A stretch of DNA of 64,000 nt from Nicotiana tabacum (Eukaryota > Streptophyta > Magnoliopsida > Solanales > Solanaceae). The notes below the pieces were generated by a model. The model was not told where the DNA came from and ran no database searches. It worked only from the letters and a program-made list of their open reading frames with translations. The position numbers and the translations under genes were made by a program. The stretch is taken from positions 134,926,237 through 134,990,236 of the forward strand of contig NC_134101.1 of NCBI RefSeq assembly GCF_000715075.1, given 5' to 3'. Shown here piece after piece: positions 12,396 through 24,270 of this stretch (position 1 is the first letter of the stretch; each line of letters begins with the position of its first letter).

Positions 12396-13080
12396 CTATA
12401 ACTGATCCTTCAACTCCTTCAACTCAGGAGGAGCCATACGATATGGAGGAATAGAAATGGGCTGAGTGCCCGGACACAAATCGATGCCAAAATCAATATC
12501 TCTATCAGGCAGCATGCTTGGAAGATCAGCTGGAAACACATCGGGAAAATCCTGTACTACTGGGACTGAATCAACTGAAGAGGTATCAACTCTAACATCT
12601 CTCACATAAGCTAAATATGCATCACACCACTTCTCAACCACACACTGAGCTTTAAGAAAAGAAATAACTCTACTGGGAGTGTGATCTAAAGTACCCATCC
12701 ACTCAACACGCGGTACACCTGGCATAGCCAGCGTCACAGTTTTGGCGTGACAATCAAGAATAGCATAATGGAGCGACAACCAGTCCATGCCCAAGATAAT
12801 GCCAAAATCCACCATGTTGAGCAACAATAAATCGGCTCTGGTCTCAAAACCACTAAGAGCAACCAAACACGGCCGATATAACGCGGTCCACAATAAGAGA
12901 ATCTCCCACAGGAGTAGAAACATAAACAAGGAAACTCAAAGAATCCTGAGATACACCCAAATGCGGAGAAAAATAACAAGACACATAAGAGTAAGTGGAG
13001 CCTGGATCGAATATAACCGATGCATCTCTGTGACAAACCAATATAATACTTGTGATGACAGAATCGGAGGCAACCACATC
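12396..13080 (-). pseudogene. Aspartic protease and linker of pol
   Basis: The retropepsin active site is intact as FDPGSTYSYVS in the frame 13077-12853. A frameshift then moves the reading to 12929-12396, which carries the flap/second half with GFETRADLLLLNMVDFGIIL and LGMDWLSLHYAILDCHAK, followed by the linker to RT (DIDFGIDLCPGTQPISIPPY). It ends at a TAG (12396-12398) where relatives have Gln. The protease would cleave gag-pol in particles. Here it is a fossil. Confidence 0.85.
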
Positions 13081-13199
13081 GGTACGGGAAGGAAGGGCAT
13101 AGTATCTGGCGTGGGCTCCCCTCTAGGGCGACCTCTACCTCCCCAACCTCCACCTCTAGCTGGCTGAGCAGATGGGGTAGCAACTGGAGCAGTAACCAT

Positions 13200-14536
13200 A
13201 GCTTAAGAACTCTGCGGGGCACGCTGTGGCTGAGAAGTCGGTGGAGGTGCACCCCTTCCAAGTCTGGGGCAATCCCTTACCATATGGCGTGTGTTGCCAC
13301 ACTCAAAACAAGCTCTGGGAGGAAGTGGCGACTGTGACTGGCTCGGGCCAGGTCTGATGGACTGACCTCTGAAAGCACCCCGCGTAGGAGGCGCGCTAGA
13401 TACCGGTGGTGCATAATAAGGCTCCTAAGGCCTAGGAGGAGCTGGAGCACTACTGGCTGCTGGAAAAGCTGAATGAATAGGACGACTCATATAACCCCTA
13501 CCATGATGTCCTGTAGCTGGGGCACAGGCACCAAAAAAGTGGCCTGACTCTCGAGACCTCTTGGCCTCCCTTTCCTCTCTCTCCCTAGCATGCATACCCT
13601 AAAATCCTCCTAGCAATGCTCACCACCCGCTGATAAGAAATATCCATCTCGAACTCATGAGCCATGCTAGATCTGATGCTGGGAATAAGGCCCTTAATAA
13701 ACCGGCGAACCCTCTCGCGAACAGTAGAAACCAAGGCTGGTGCATGCCTAGCCAAACTGGTGTAACGGACAGCATACTCTGAGACAGCCATAGTACCCGG
13801 GCGCAAATGCTCAAACTCTGCACGCCATGCATCCTTGAGGCTCTGAAGAACATACTCTCTTAGGAACAAATCTAAAAACTGAGTCCAAGTCAGTGAAGCA
13901 GCCTCATCCGGACTGTCTAACTCATAGGTGCGCCACCACTCTTAGGCTGCTCCTCGACGATGGAAAGTAGTGAAGGAAACCCCGCTCGATCCTGATATAC
14001 CGATGGTACGAAGAATGCGGTAACACTCATCTAGAAATCCCAGAACATCGTCCGATGCTAGACCACTGAATACATGGGGCTTGTACTTCTTGAACCTATC
14101 AACCCTCGACTGCTCATCCTCGGAAGGCACTGCCCTGTCCTCGGGCTGAACCGGTACTGCATGCGGTAGAGGAATAATCTTAGGGACCTGCTCAACATGC
14201 ACTCCCTGCTCAGGAGTGCGGGCAGCGGGAGTCTGTGCTCCTCCCCCGCCTGGGATATGGCTGCAGCAAGGTGAAGCAGCCCTACCTGAGCCAAGGTGGT
14301 GTACATGCTCATGAACTACGCCAGAGTCTCCTAAAGTGCTGGCGTAGTAGTAGCGGTAGGCTTGTCAGATGCCTGGACTCTAGCTGGAACTACGGGTGGT
14401 ACCTCGGTAGCAGCTCGCGCAGGTGCTCTGGCTCCACCACGTGTGCGTCATCAGCCTCTACCCCGGCCCCGACCTCTAACGACTGTAGTAGGGGCGTGGG
14501 TGCCTGATCATCTCGGGTAGCATGTGTCCTCACCAT
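13200..14536 (-). pseudogene. gag (capsid/nucleocapsid) remnant
   Basis: The start is ATG at 14536-14534 (minus), opening MVRTHATRDDQAPTPLLQ, the same N-terminus style as the gag at 62212. Conserved capsid stretches follow in shifting frames: FMSMYTTLAQVGLLH-like, the FSGLASDDVLGFLDECYRIL stretch, then LKDAWRAEFEHLRPGTMAVS and YAVRYTSLARHAPALV (13869-13585). The nucleocapsid zinc knuckle CFECGNTRHMVRDC is complete at 13310-13269 (CX2CX4HX4C). Several frameshifts and stops break the gene. Confidence 0.85.
13269..13310 (-). other. CCHC zinc knuckle of gag
   Basis: Fourteen codons with spacing C-X2-C-X4-H-X4-C. In the family this motif binds genomic RNA in the particle. It is the only gag zinc knuckle I could find in the window. 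The gag at 42768 has lost this region by deletion. Confidence 0.9.
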
Positions 14537-14722
14537 CTGTGAGAGAATAGAAGACAGAAGTTTAGAATTGTGATGTCAAAATATCGCACGATAAGGAAAT
14601 CAAATAAAGTGGAATTTTCCTAATAGTTACATAGCCTCTCGTAGATAAGTACAGATGTCTCTGTACCGATCATCACGACTCTAATAAATCGGCTTATGAT
14701 CCGTGACTCCTATGAACCTAGA

Positions 14723-14734
14723 GCTTTGATACCA
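14723..14734 (-). other. Primer binding site, tRNA-Met type
   Basis: Minus strand TGGTATCAAAGC, followed by TCTAGGTTC, lies three bases inside the LTR end at 14738. It matches the initiator tRNA-Met primer site usual for chromoviruses. The same 12 bases occur at 37604 and 62016 after other LTRs. Confidence 0.85.
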
Positions 14735-14737
14735 ACT

Positions 14738-17398
14738 TGTCATGACCCCAGTTCTCCCTCCGTGAACTACCGTGACGGCACCTAGTCTCCACGACTAAGT
14801 AAGCCTAACAAATGCGAAACATAAATGAAACTTGCGGAAGAAATAATCAAAAGCCAAAATAACTGAATGGAAAAATAGTTAGAATGTCGCTCGGCATATA
14901 CAACACAACATTCTCAAAACTAGTACACTATCCCAAAACCTAGAAACTCACGGAAACACAAGCCTTTGGAATATCTAATAGTCTAACTCCAGAATATCTA
15001 ACAAGAAAGAAAAAAAATACAGAAGGGCAATGGTTAACAACTAGAATAGAAAGGGACTTCTCAGTCTGTGGACGCAACAAATGTACCTCGAAGTCTCTAG
15101 AGCAGTCGCCTCCCTCAAGGATGGTAGGCCTGAGTAGCAGTACCCAGATCTGCACATGAAAAACATGCGCAGAAAAGGGCATAAGTACACCACAGTGGTA
15201 CTCAGTAAGTGCCAAGCCTAACCTCGGTCGGGTAGTGACAAGGAAGGTCAGGGCCCTACTGAGATTAAACAAAAATATAAAGTTCGACAGTATAGAATAG
15301 AAGAGTATAATGAAATACAACAGTGAAAGTAACATATCATATACAGGACAACAACAACGATACAGAAGCGAGGTAAACACGAAAAGAAAACAGCTCAGCA
15401 CCAATAATACCAACTGGGGATCTCCCAAGATACCGTCCTGTAGTCCCAAATACACATATCCGATAAGTCTCCCGGGATACCGTCCCATAGTCCAACCCAT
15501 AGTGTGAGGGGATCCGACGGAATCCCGTTCCGTAGTCCCAAATGTAAATACCTAGTACTGGGGGAATCTACCAGGTGTATTCCCGTAGTTCCATATAACT
15601 GTGCAGGGGGATCTACCGGGATCCCACATCCGTAGTCCCAAAATAAATAGACAAGGGGGAGCTATCGGTATCCCACATCTGTAGTCCCAATGTAAATACA
15701 CAGCAGCAGCAAGAAAATATTCAGAAATGGAAATTTCATATTAAGGCAACAATTAATTCTAGCCTAGCATGCTGCACAGAGTTCAGGTAAACAGGTTGGA
15801 CAATTAATGCAAATAAATCACTTAGACATGCTTTACTAAGCTAACAACATGCTTAATAGTACAAGTAATAAAAGCCGAAAAAGAAACATACTAATCAATA
15901 CTTAAAGAAAACCGGATTTCCAACAATCTGCACAAGTACGCACTCGTCACCTCACGTACAAGGCATTTCAATTACCAAATATATAAATCCTAAGGGGAAG
16001 GCCCCCCACACAAGGTTAGACAAGCCACTTACCTCGAACCGGATCAAAAATCAACCTGAAACCACGCTCCTGCCATGAGTACTCGACTCCAAATGGCCCA
16101 AATCTATTCAATTCAATTTCATAATGTAAATAACACTTCACGTAGCTGATTCTACAATTAAATTCTAAGCTAATGCACGAAATTATGTAAAATGACCAAA
16201 ATGTCCCTCGAGCCCACATCTCAAAATGCAGTAAAATTTATATTTTCAGAATCCTCACACTCTCTCGAGTCTATACATAATAAGAACACTAAAATTGGAG
16301 TCCAAATGACCCTTCAAATCCTCATTTAAATGTCTCTTAAACTCAAACCCTAATTATCCATTTTTCCCAAATTTTCACCACTAATTAGGTCTTTAATCAC
16401 ATAAAAATGAGTTATGAAGTCAAGGATGTTACCTCCAAGTGATTCCCCTTTGTTTTCCTCAAAAATCTCTCTCAAAAGATTCTAACCCGAATGAAAATGG
16501 TGAAAGAATAGCTCAAATTCGCAAAGACAACTATTTATATGTTCTAGCCCAGGCATTTTTGCATCTGCGGCCCAATTTCCGCTTCTGTGGTACTGCATTT
16601 GCGGTCCTTGAACCGCATCTATGGTTTTTCACTTAAGTCCCAATTTTTGCTATCGCAGATGCGACCCCTAAACCGCTTCTGTGGTTCCAGACTTCCTAGG
16701 CCCTTTCCACTTCTGCGCTCCTTTTCCCCGCATCTGCGGCATCGCACCGGCTGTCCCCAATCCGTAGGTGTGGAAACACCAGAAGCAAAAAATCTGAAGC
16801 TTCCTCAAAAATTTCAAACTCTCCGTTAACCATCCGAAATCACCCCAAGGCCCCCGAGACCTCAACCAAAAGCACAAACATCACCTAATACCTTATTCAA
16901 ACTTGTACCAATCTTCAAAACACTTTAAATAACATCAAATCAACCAAAACACATCAGATTCAAGCCTAAGTTTCTAAAATCTTCTGAATTCTGCTTTTGA
17001 TCAAAAACCCAACCAAACCACATCCGAATGAACTGAAGTTTTACACACACATCGCAAATGACACAACGAAACTACTACAACTCTCGGAATTCCATTCCGA
17101 CCCTCAAATCAAAATCTCGCTATCGTACCGGAAACATAAAAAATTCAACCATCGGCATTTCAAGCCTAAATTAGCTACAGAACCATCGGATTTCCATTCC
17201 GAGTCCATCTTCACACTGTTCCGAATTCAATCAATTTTCCAACACTTAAGTTCTCATTTAGGGACTAAGTATCCCAAAACTCTCCAAAACTCAAAACCGG
17301 ACATCCCAGCGAATCAAAAAAGCAGAAATAGACTCGGGGAAAGTAGTTAATAGGGGATCAGGGCGTTAATTCTTAAAACGACCGGCCGGGTCATCACC
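14738..17398 (-). mobile_element. 5' LTR of the minus Tekay element
   Basis: 2661 bases. On the minus strand it starts TGATGACCCGGCCGGTCGTT (after a damaged GG) and ends ...GGGGTCATGACA. Order on the minus strand: terminal stem-loop, GC-rich module (about 16760-16560), TATA-like ACATATAAATAG (near 16540-16529), donor-like GGAGGTAACA (near 16430) and GAGGTAAGTGG (near 16031), then the GGGACTAC array (15690-15410) and terminal blocks. The reading frames at 14940-15507 and 16016-17350 follow these blocks on either strand and are not genes. Confidence 0.85.
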
Positions 17399-17403
17399 GA
17401 TAT

Positions 17404-18654
17404 TTGGGAAATTCATTTGGTCTTTTGATTACTTCTTTAAGTTTTGTTTCTGCTAATCCTCACAATTTGAAAATACATACGCAGAAGAAAAAGTAAAAAT
17501 GCTTCTGTTAGTTGGTGACTAAATTTCAGAATACCAAAATATATTCACATATTACTATTAGTTTCTTCCTTTTGATATGAGTATTCAAATATGGAGTTTG
17601 ATTGAGACTTGAGACGCCGTTGAGTCGAAGTTTCCGTTCGTGTTTCCATCACGGTTCACGGATCGTCTTTGGTGTTTCTGTTCTCGGTTGATTTTTCAGA
17701 GCCGAGGTTCTGTATCTACTAATTCTTCAACACTAATTTAAGAGATTTTACTCCTGAGGTCCATTCTTATCTATTCTCTATTTGTTTTAACCTCTTTTAA
17801 CTTTATGTGTGCGATTTCTTGTTGATACTGCTTGATAATTAGTGTTTGTGAGTGCTCTTTTTGGTTGTTGATTTCTGCCATCCAAAACACTTTACCAAAC
17901 AAAGTTACTTTGATGGAATCTTTTATTTAAGGTCCATATCTTCATCCTTTCCCATGTGTTGTTTAGGCCTGAAATTAAAGTATGTTAATGGCTGGGTGAA
18001 ATGGGGTTAGGACCTTAAATTTGGTTAATAAATTAAAAGAGAAATTGAATTTCAGTTTTATTCTGTGACGTAAAAATTTAAATTTTTAGGTTATGTAAAC
18101 CCGTCTCGAATTTTGGTATTCTCATAGATTTGTCGTGTCCTTGTGTTAGAGAATAATGGAGCTTAAATATTTGAGCATGAGTGATTAGAAAGTTCGTATA
18201 ACAGGCTATTTGAAAGCTTTTTCCTACTTTAGTTTTGACTTGAGATTAAATTTTCTAAAAAAAAACTTTATTAAATTGTTTGGTCAATTGCTTGATGTTT
18301 TGCTGCTTGTATGGACTAGTTACGTTATTTTTGCTTCAATAGTTTCTGCTAGTATTAAGCTAATATTCATATTATAAGTGAAAAACTTTTCTATCATTTT
18401 TTTACTTATTTTTTTTCCTCGTTTGGTTCCTATTTCTAGAAGTCATTGTTTGTTACTTTAGGAGCATTGAGTGATGATCTTTTAGAAGTAGAATATTCTC
18501 GATTCGTGGGAGTGGGGAATGATCAAAGCCCATTAGTAATTGGTGGTTCTCATGTTTTAGGATTGGGCTTGGTCAAATGCATGAAATAAAAGTTAAAAAG
18601 TATATGAGCATGAAATCTCTTTTAGCAAAAGTGTTCCATGATCGCAGGCCTTTC
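17404..18654 (+). mobile_element. Ogre-type 3' LTR, piece 2
   Basis: Resumes with TTGGGAAATTCATTTGGTC, matching 5554 onward in the 5' LTR, and runs to GCAGGCCTTTC. The uninterrupted 5' LTR reads GCAGGCCTTTCACGCGCAAT at 6785-6804, so the second insertion site is defined to the base. CTTTC (18650-18654) is the left target duplication of the element that starts at 18655. Confidence 0.85.
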
Positions 18655-21451
18655 TGTGACGACCCGGCCAGTCTTCTCATGAGTTACCGCTCCGGTTCCC
18701 CCATTTTATCTTCTTTAGGCTTCGTTATTCGTGTTTTATGTGATCGAGTTGATTAGTTCGAGTTCGGAGAGGATTTGGTAAGAAATAAGACACTTAGTCT
18801 CTCTTAAGAAGGCTTAAGCTGGAAAAGTCAACCGGATATTGACTTATGTGTTAGAAGGTTAGGAAGTGAGTTCTGATGGTTCGGTTAGCTTCGGGAGGTG
18901 ATTTGTGACTTAGGAGCGCGATCAAAATGGGTTTTGGAGTTGTAGAGAAGATTTAGGCTTGAATTGACGAAATTGATATTTTGGCAAATTCCGGTTGATA
19001 GGCGAGATTTTGATATAGGGGTCAGAATGAAATTCTAAGAATTGCAGTAGCTTCATTGTGTTATTTGGGATGTGTGTGCAAAATTTCAGGTCATTCGGAT
19101 GAGATTTGATAGACCTTGTGATCGAAAGTATAATTTAAGAATTCTTGGAGTTCTTAGGCCTGAATCCTATGTTAAATTGGTGATTTGATGTTGCTGTGAG
19201 CGTTCCGAAGTTCTGAGCAAGTTTGAACGATGTCATGAGATGTGTTGGTACAATTGGCTTGACGTTCCGGGAGTTCTAGGTAGGTTCCGGGATGTTTTAG
19301 TGAAAAAATCATAGCTGTAGCAGGTCTACAGGGGTTGCAGGCTCCATAACTCACCCATGCGGTCCGCACAAAAATTGGTGCGCCCGCGTGGAGTGCTGTG
19401 CGGACCGCACAAAAGCGACCGCGGCCGCGGTAGATTTCATGCGGACCGCACAAAATGGTGTGAGGCCGCGGTGGGGAACGATCCGATGGTCCTACTTCGG
19501 AAGCTCATATCTTTTGATCTACAAGGAATTTTGAGGTGATTCAAAAACTAAAGTTGTATTCCTTCGTGTATAGTTTCCAGAAAGGTAAAGATATCGCAAT
19601 TTAGACATCTGTAGCAAAAGTTATGACCAAAATACTAAAGTCTGTCACTGCAGAGGGAGGCCTGGCGGCCGCACGTTGCCTTTGTGCGGACCGCACTGGC
19701 TTGCGCGGACCGCGTGCGTTTTGGTGCGGCCCGCTCTAGCTGATACCTGAGGGGTACCTATAAATACGAGGTTTTGGGTTTTATTTATTATTTTGACCTA
19801 GAGAGCTCGGATTTTGGCGATTTTTCGAAGGTTTTTCAAGAAATTCATCGAGGTAAGTGATTTTAACTCAGATTTGGCTAGAATACATGAATCTATCACT
19901 GAATTCATCATTTAATTCCTGATTTGAGATGGAATTTGGGAAGAAAATTGTGAAACCTTTCAAAAAGTGTAAAATGATGATTTGAAGGACCAAATGGTAT
20001 CAGAATTGGATAATTTTGGTATGGTTAGATTCGTGAGGGTATGAGGATTCTGAAAATGTAAATTTTACCCGATTTCAAGACGTGGGCCCGGGGCTCGTGT
20101 TTTGCTAATTTTGAGATTTTTGATATTTTTCGAATGTTTTCGCTTGGGCTTTGTTCCCTTAGCATATTGTGACGTATTCGTTCTGATTTTGGATAGATTC
20201 GACGCGTGTGGAGGCCAATTCGAGGGGAAAAGGCATCGCGAGCTAGAGAATTAGCCAGTTTGAGGTGAGTAATGGTTGTAAATGATGTCCTGAGGGTTTG
20301 AAACCCCAGATTGCACATTGTAGTGCTATATTGAGGCAAGATACGCGCTAGATGATGAGCGTGGGGTTTTTAACTACTGGGGATTGTGACTTGGTCCATC
20401 CCGATTGATGACTTCACTGAATATTTGACTGAAATTCATTTGTTAACCTCATGATTTGGGCTGATTGCCATATTTGGGCTTCGTGCCAACTATTTGAACC
20501 CTTCGGGGATTTTTATCACTGTTTCCTTACTGCTTGACTTATTATTTGAACTTAGTCCTGTTGATATTTACTATTTTACAAACTCAGCCACTTTTACTCA
20601 GATTTGAAACTTAAATGATATTTCTACATCATGTTTTGGGCTGAGAACTACTGTTTTACTAATGCCCAAGGGGCTTATGATGATTTCTGGACTGAGTGAG
20701 GCCGAGGGCCATATGTCAGGATATGCTGAGTGATATGAGGCCGAGGGCCTGAGATACTATTTATGCCATGCGGTGGCTTGAGTGATGTGAGGATATGCTG
20801 AGTGATAATGCCACGAGGTGGCTTGATATAGCGCTTGGGCCGCAAGGGGCCCCTCCGGAGTCTGCACACCCACAGTGAGCACGAGTACCCATGTGATTTG
20901 AAACAATGGTAACAATGACACTGTATGATGCAATTTGGTTAGGTAACAATGGCTGACCATTATGCTGAGTGATTGTGAGGTAGCCTGAGGGGCTGATACT
21001 GTACTGAGAGTGAGCCCGAGGGGCTTATACTATGCTGAGCGATTGATACTGTGCCCGAGGGGCGGATTTCTACTTGTTAATTACCTGTTAAATCACCTGT
21101 ATTACTTGTTTAAAAAAAGAATATCATTTGATTTCTTCACTGATTTACTGCTTTAAATGATTTTACTGTTTGATATGGAATTGCTTTGTGCCTTTACGTG
21201 TTTTCATACTTTCAGCCATTATTTGTAATTATTACTCACTAAGTCGGAGTACTTACATTACTCCCTGCACCATGTGTGCAGATTCAGGTATAACAGAATC
21301 CGCACCCGAGCGCTGATTCCTTCCAGGCTAGGCAGTGATTTGGAGTTATGAGGTAGTTGTTGACGTCTACAGCCCCTTGTCTCTCTTATCCTCTATCATT
21401 TATGTTTTCTTCAAACTGTTGTATCAGATTCCATACTTTGTAGACCTATAG
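18655..21451 (+). mobile_element. 5' LTR of the A element (3' end missing)
   Basis: Starts TGTGACGACCCGGCCAGTC. It matches the 3' LTR at 25643 from there to CCTATAG at 21451. The 3' LTR continues for about 240 more bases that are absent here. It contains a GC-palindrome module (19355-19735), a TATA box, donor-like motifs at 19852 and 20264, and an acceptor-like TGTGCAG ending at 21281. Minus-strand frames at 20675-20960 recur in the 3' LTR only because the LTRs are copies. Confidence 0.9.
19757..19766 (+). promoter_or_regulatory. TATA box of the A-family 5' LTR
   Basis: CCTATAAATA followed by CGAGGTTTTGGG, placed just after the GC-palindrome module and about 90 bases before the first donor-like GGTAAGT. 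The 3' LTR has the identical box at 26746-26755. This is the best core-promoter candidate in the window. Confidence 0.65.
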
Positions 21452-22225
21452 CAGTCACGTGTTCGTATGCGCGTATGCGCGCTCATTATCAGATGTGCAT
21501 CAACGGCTTGTGATTCCCTGATCGAGGGGCGAGATGTGATCTCTTTGAGTTGATGTTGGGCCGGTTTGGAGGACTTGAGGTCGGATCTTTGCCTATGGCT
21601 TGAGCACCGAGGTGTTTATTGTGTGAGCAAGTGTTTTGAACTTAAGTGGCAAGGAAGGTCTGCTGGATGATAGATGAACAATTAAGTGTTTGATTTCCAT
21701 TGTAATTGGATGTGTAGCCCCGAGTTATGGGCGCGTAAATAAACTTTTCATGTCTCCTATTTGGAGTGAAGTAAATTTCATGTTACGGTATGAGTTTAGA
21801 CTCAGGAAGATTAAGTGACTGTGTAATGTGTATGACAGTGGAAGGTATACAAAATGTTAATTGGAGGCAAAACAGGTGGGTTATCTCCTGCGGAGTGTTC
21901 TAAGGTGGTGTGATCCTTATGTTGTCTATTAGAAGATCTCATTTACAAGTGAAGAATATGCGTTGAAATCTAAATTGTGCTGTCTAGAGAGTGGGCTTAA
22001 CTGTTGTGTGAGTGAATGCAAGAATTGCAGAAGAGTTAAAATTCCAGATGATTTGTGTTTCCACAAGCTTATGAAGGAGTGAGTTCGATCTCACTATGGT
22101 ATTACAACAACAATAGAGTATGTGTGTTATGATTTATTGAGTGTGTTTTGTTATATGGCTTTGATCCAAGTTGGGGAGTTTGCTATTAATTAAGTTGATT
22201 GCACGGTTAAGAGCTATATTGTTCT
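21452..22225 (+). other. Unexplained segment replacing LTR end, primer site and gag
   Basis: This segment starts where LTR similarity stops and ends a few codons before the protease. It has no primer binding site, no gag motif, no zinc knuckle and no long frame. It begins with CGTATGCGCGTATGCGCG, a short direct repeat. It could be filler DNA, part of another element, or a decayed leader. I do not recognise it. Confidence 0.5.
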
Positions 22226-22803
22226 AGTCTACCACAGAGATGCCTCGGTATTATTCGATCTCGGTTCCACCTTTTTCTTATGTGTCATCATACTTTGCTC
22301 GTTATTTGGGTACGCCCCATGAGTTTCTTGCTTTACCTGTTCATGTATCTACCCAAGTGGGCGATACTGTTGTTGTAGAACGTGTGTACCGGTCATGTGT
22401 GGTGACTATTGGGGGTCTGGAGACCCGAGTGGATCTATTGCTATTGAGCATGGTGGATTTTGATGTCATTTTGGGCATGGGTTGGCTATCTCCATGTCGT
22501 GCTATTCTAGACTGCCATGCTAAGACAGTCACTTTGGCTATGCCGGGTATACCGCGGATCGAGTGGCGTGGTGTGACTGATTATATCCCTAGTAGAGTGA
22601 TATCTTTCTTAAACGCCCAACGTATGGTTGGGAAGGGTTGCCTTTCATATCTAGCATTTGTGAGGGATGTTGGAGCTGAGACTCCTAGTATTGATTCTAG
22701 CCCAGTTGTGAGGGATTTTCCCAATATTTTTCCTGCAGACCTGCCGAGCATGCCACCGGACAGGGATATTGATTTTGGTATTGACCTGGTGCCGGGCACT
22801 TAG
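22226..22803 (+). pseudogene. Aspartic protease and linker (A element)
   Basis: The upstream frame reads YHRDASVLFDLGST, the retropepsin active site with L in place of the usual P after Asp. An extra T in a run of five near 22271-22275 then shifts the frame. The frame beginning at 22240 continues FSYVSSYFARYLGTP, GGLETRVDLLLLSMVDFDVIL and the linker to DIDFGIDLVPGT. It ends in TAG at 22801, where relatives have Gln. About 190 codons remain. The protease acts in cis in the gag-pol polyprotein, but gag itself is missing upstream. Confidence 0.85.
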
Positions 22804-24039
22804 CCCATTTCTATTCCGCCATATCGTATGGCACCAACAGAGTTGAAGGAATTGAAAGAACAGCTTCAGGAACTCCTAGATAAGGGGTTCATTCGGCCTA
22901 GTATGTCCCCTTGGGGTGCACCGATTCTGTTTGTGAAGAAAAAGGATGGCACAATGAGAATGTGCATTGATTATAGGCAATTGAACAAAGTAACAATCAA
23001 GAACAAGTATCCTTTGCTTCGCATTGATGATATATTTGATCAGCTTCAGGAAGCAAGGGTGTTCTCCAAGATTGATCTCAGTTCGAGTTATCACCAGTTG
23101 AAGATCAGGAATTCAGATATTCTTAAGACTACTTTCAGGACCAGATATGGTCATTATGAGTTTCTTGTTATGTCCTCCGGGATAACCAATGCCCCAGTAG
23201 CATTCATGCATTTGATGAACAGTGTATTTCGACCTTATCTGGATTCGTTCGTTATTGTATTCATTGATGATATTCTGGTGTACTCGCGTAGTCAGGAGGA
23301 GCACGTGGAGCATTTGAGAGTTGTGTTGCAGAGACTGAGGGAGGAGATGCTTTATGCAAAATTCTCCAAGTGTGAGTTTTGGCTCAGTTCAGTGGCTATC
23401 TTGGGGCACGTGGTGTCCAACGAGGGTATACAGGTTGATCCGAAGAAGATAGAGGCGGTTCAGAGTTGGCCCAGACCGCCCTTAGCCATAGAGATTCGTA
23501 GCTTTCTTGGGTTAGCAGGCTATTATCGCCAGTTTGTTCAGGGATTTTCATCCATTGCATCGCCCTTGACCAAATTGACTCAGAAGGGTGCTCCATTCGT
23601 TTGGTCGGACGAGTGTGAGAAGAGCTTTCAGAAGCTCAAGACAGCCTTGACCACAGCTCCAGTGTTGGTTTTACCATCATCTTCAGGTTCATATACTGTG
23701 TATTGTGATGCTTCAAGAGTTGGGATTGGTTGTGTGTTGATGCAGGAGGGTAGAGTTATTGCTTATGCTTCTCGGCAGTTGAAGCCCCATGAGAAGAACT
23801 ACCCCGTTCATGATTTGGAGTTGGCTGCCATAGTTCACGCATTGAAGATTTGGAGGCATTACTTGTATGGCGTATCTTGTGAGGTGTTCACTGATCATCG
23901 CAGTCTTCAGCATTTGTTCAAGCAAAAGGATCTTAATTTGAGGCAGCGGAGATGGTTGGAGTTGCTTAAGGATTATGATATCACTATATTGTACCATCCG
24001 GGAAAGGCCAATGTGGTGGCCGATGCTTTGAGCCGATAG
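22804..24039 (+). pseudogene. Reverse transcriptase and RNase H (A element)
   Basis: The longest open frame in the window, with 403 codons from 22828. [16 protein letters not shown] at residues 28-41, [10 protein letters not shown] at 46-55, the catalytic FIDD at 145-148, and the GHVVSNEGI connection at 193-201. RNase H: acidic residues D294 (YCDAS), E331 (DLELAAI), D356 (FTDHRSL) and D399 (VADALSR) are all present. It copies element RNA into DNA and removes the RNA strand. RT and RNase H look intact, but the frame is isolated by stops on both sides. Clearly Ty3/gypsy of the Tekay type. Confidence 0.9.
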
Positions 24040-24270
24040 GCAGTGAGTATGGGGAGTTTGGCACATATTCCAGTTGGGGAGAGACCTCTTGCAGTTGATG
24101 TTTAGGCCTTGGCCAATCGGTTCGTGAGGTTGGATATTTCGGAGCCCAGTCGGTTGTTGGATTGTGTGGTTTCTCGGTCTTCTTTATATGATCGCATCAG
24201 AGAGCGCCAGTATGATGATCCGCATTAGCTTGTCCTTAGAGACAGAGTCCAGCATAATGATGCCAGAGAT

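Larger units (their letters stand above)
10701..17398 (-). mobile_element. Tekay-type retrotransposon (C family), minus strand
   Basis: Minus-strand order is 5' LTR 17398-14738, primer binding site 14734-14723, gag from 14536, protease, RT, then a break at about 11868. After a 291-base foreign segment comes the terminal part of the 3' LTR (11577-10701). The deletion removed RNase H, integrase, chromodomain and the first two thirds of the 3' LTR. Flanks GAGAT (10696-10700) and GATAT (17399-17403) are a target duplication with one change, so both outer ends are original and the loss is internal. Confidence 0.85.

Noticed and set aside
20675..20960. Minus-strand frames of 62-67 codons conserved also at 27745-27948
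   Set aside because: Conservation is explained by the two LTRs being copies of one sequence. The frames read across GAGG/GGGGCT repeats and have no protein features.
22828..24039. 403-codon open RT-RNase H frame as a possible functional gene
   Set aside because: Upstream protease is frameshifted, stops flank the frame on both sides, and integrase is broken. Its length reflects relatively recent insertion.
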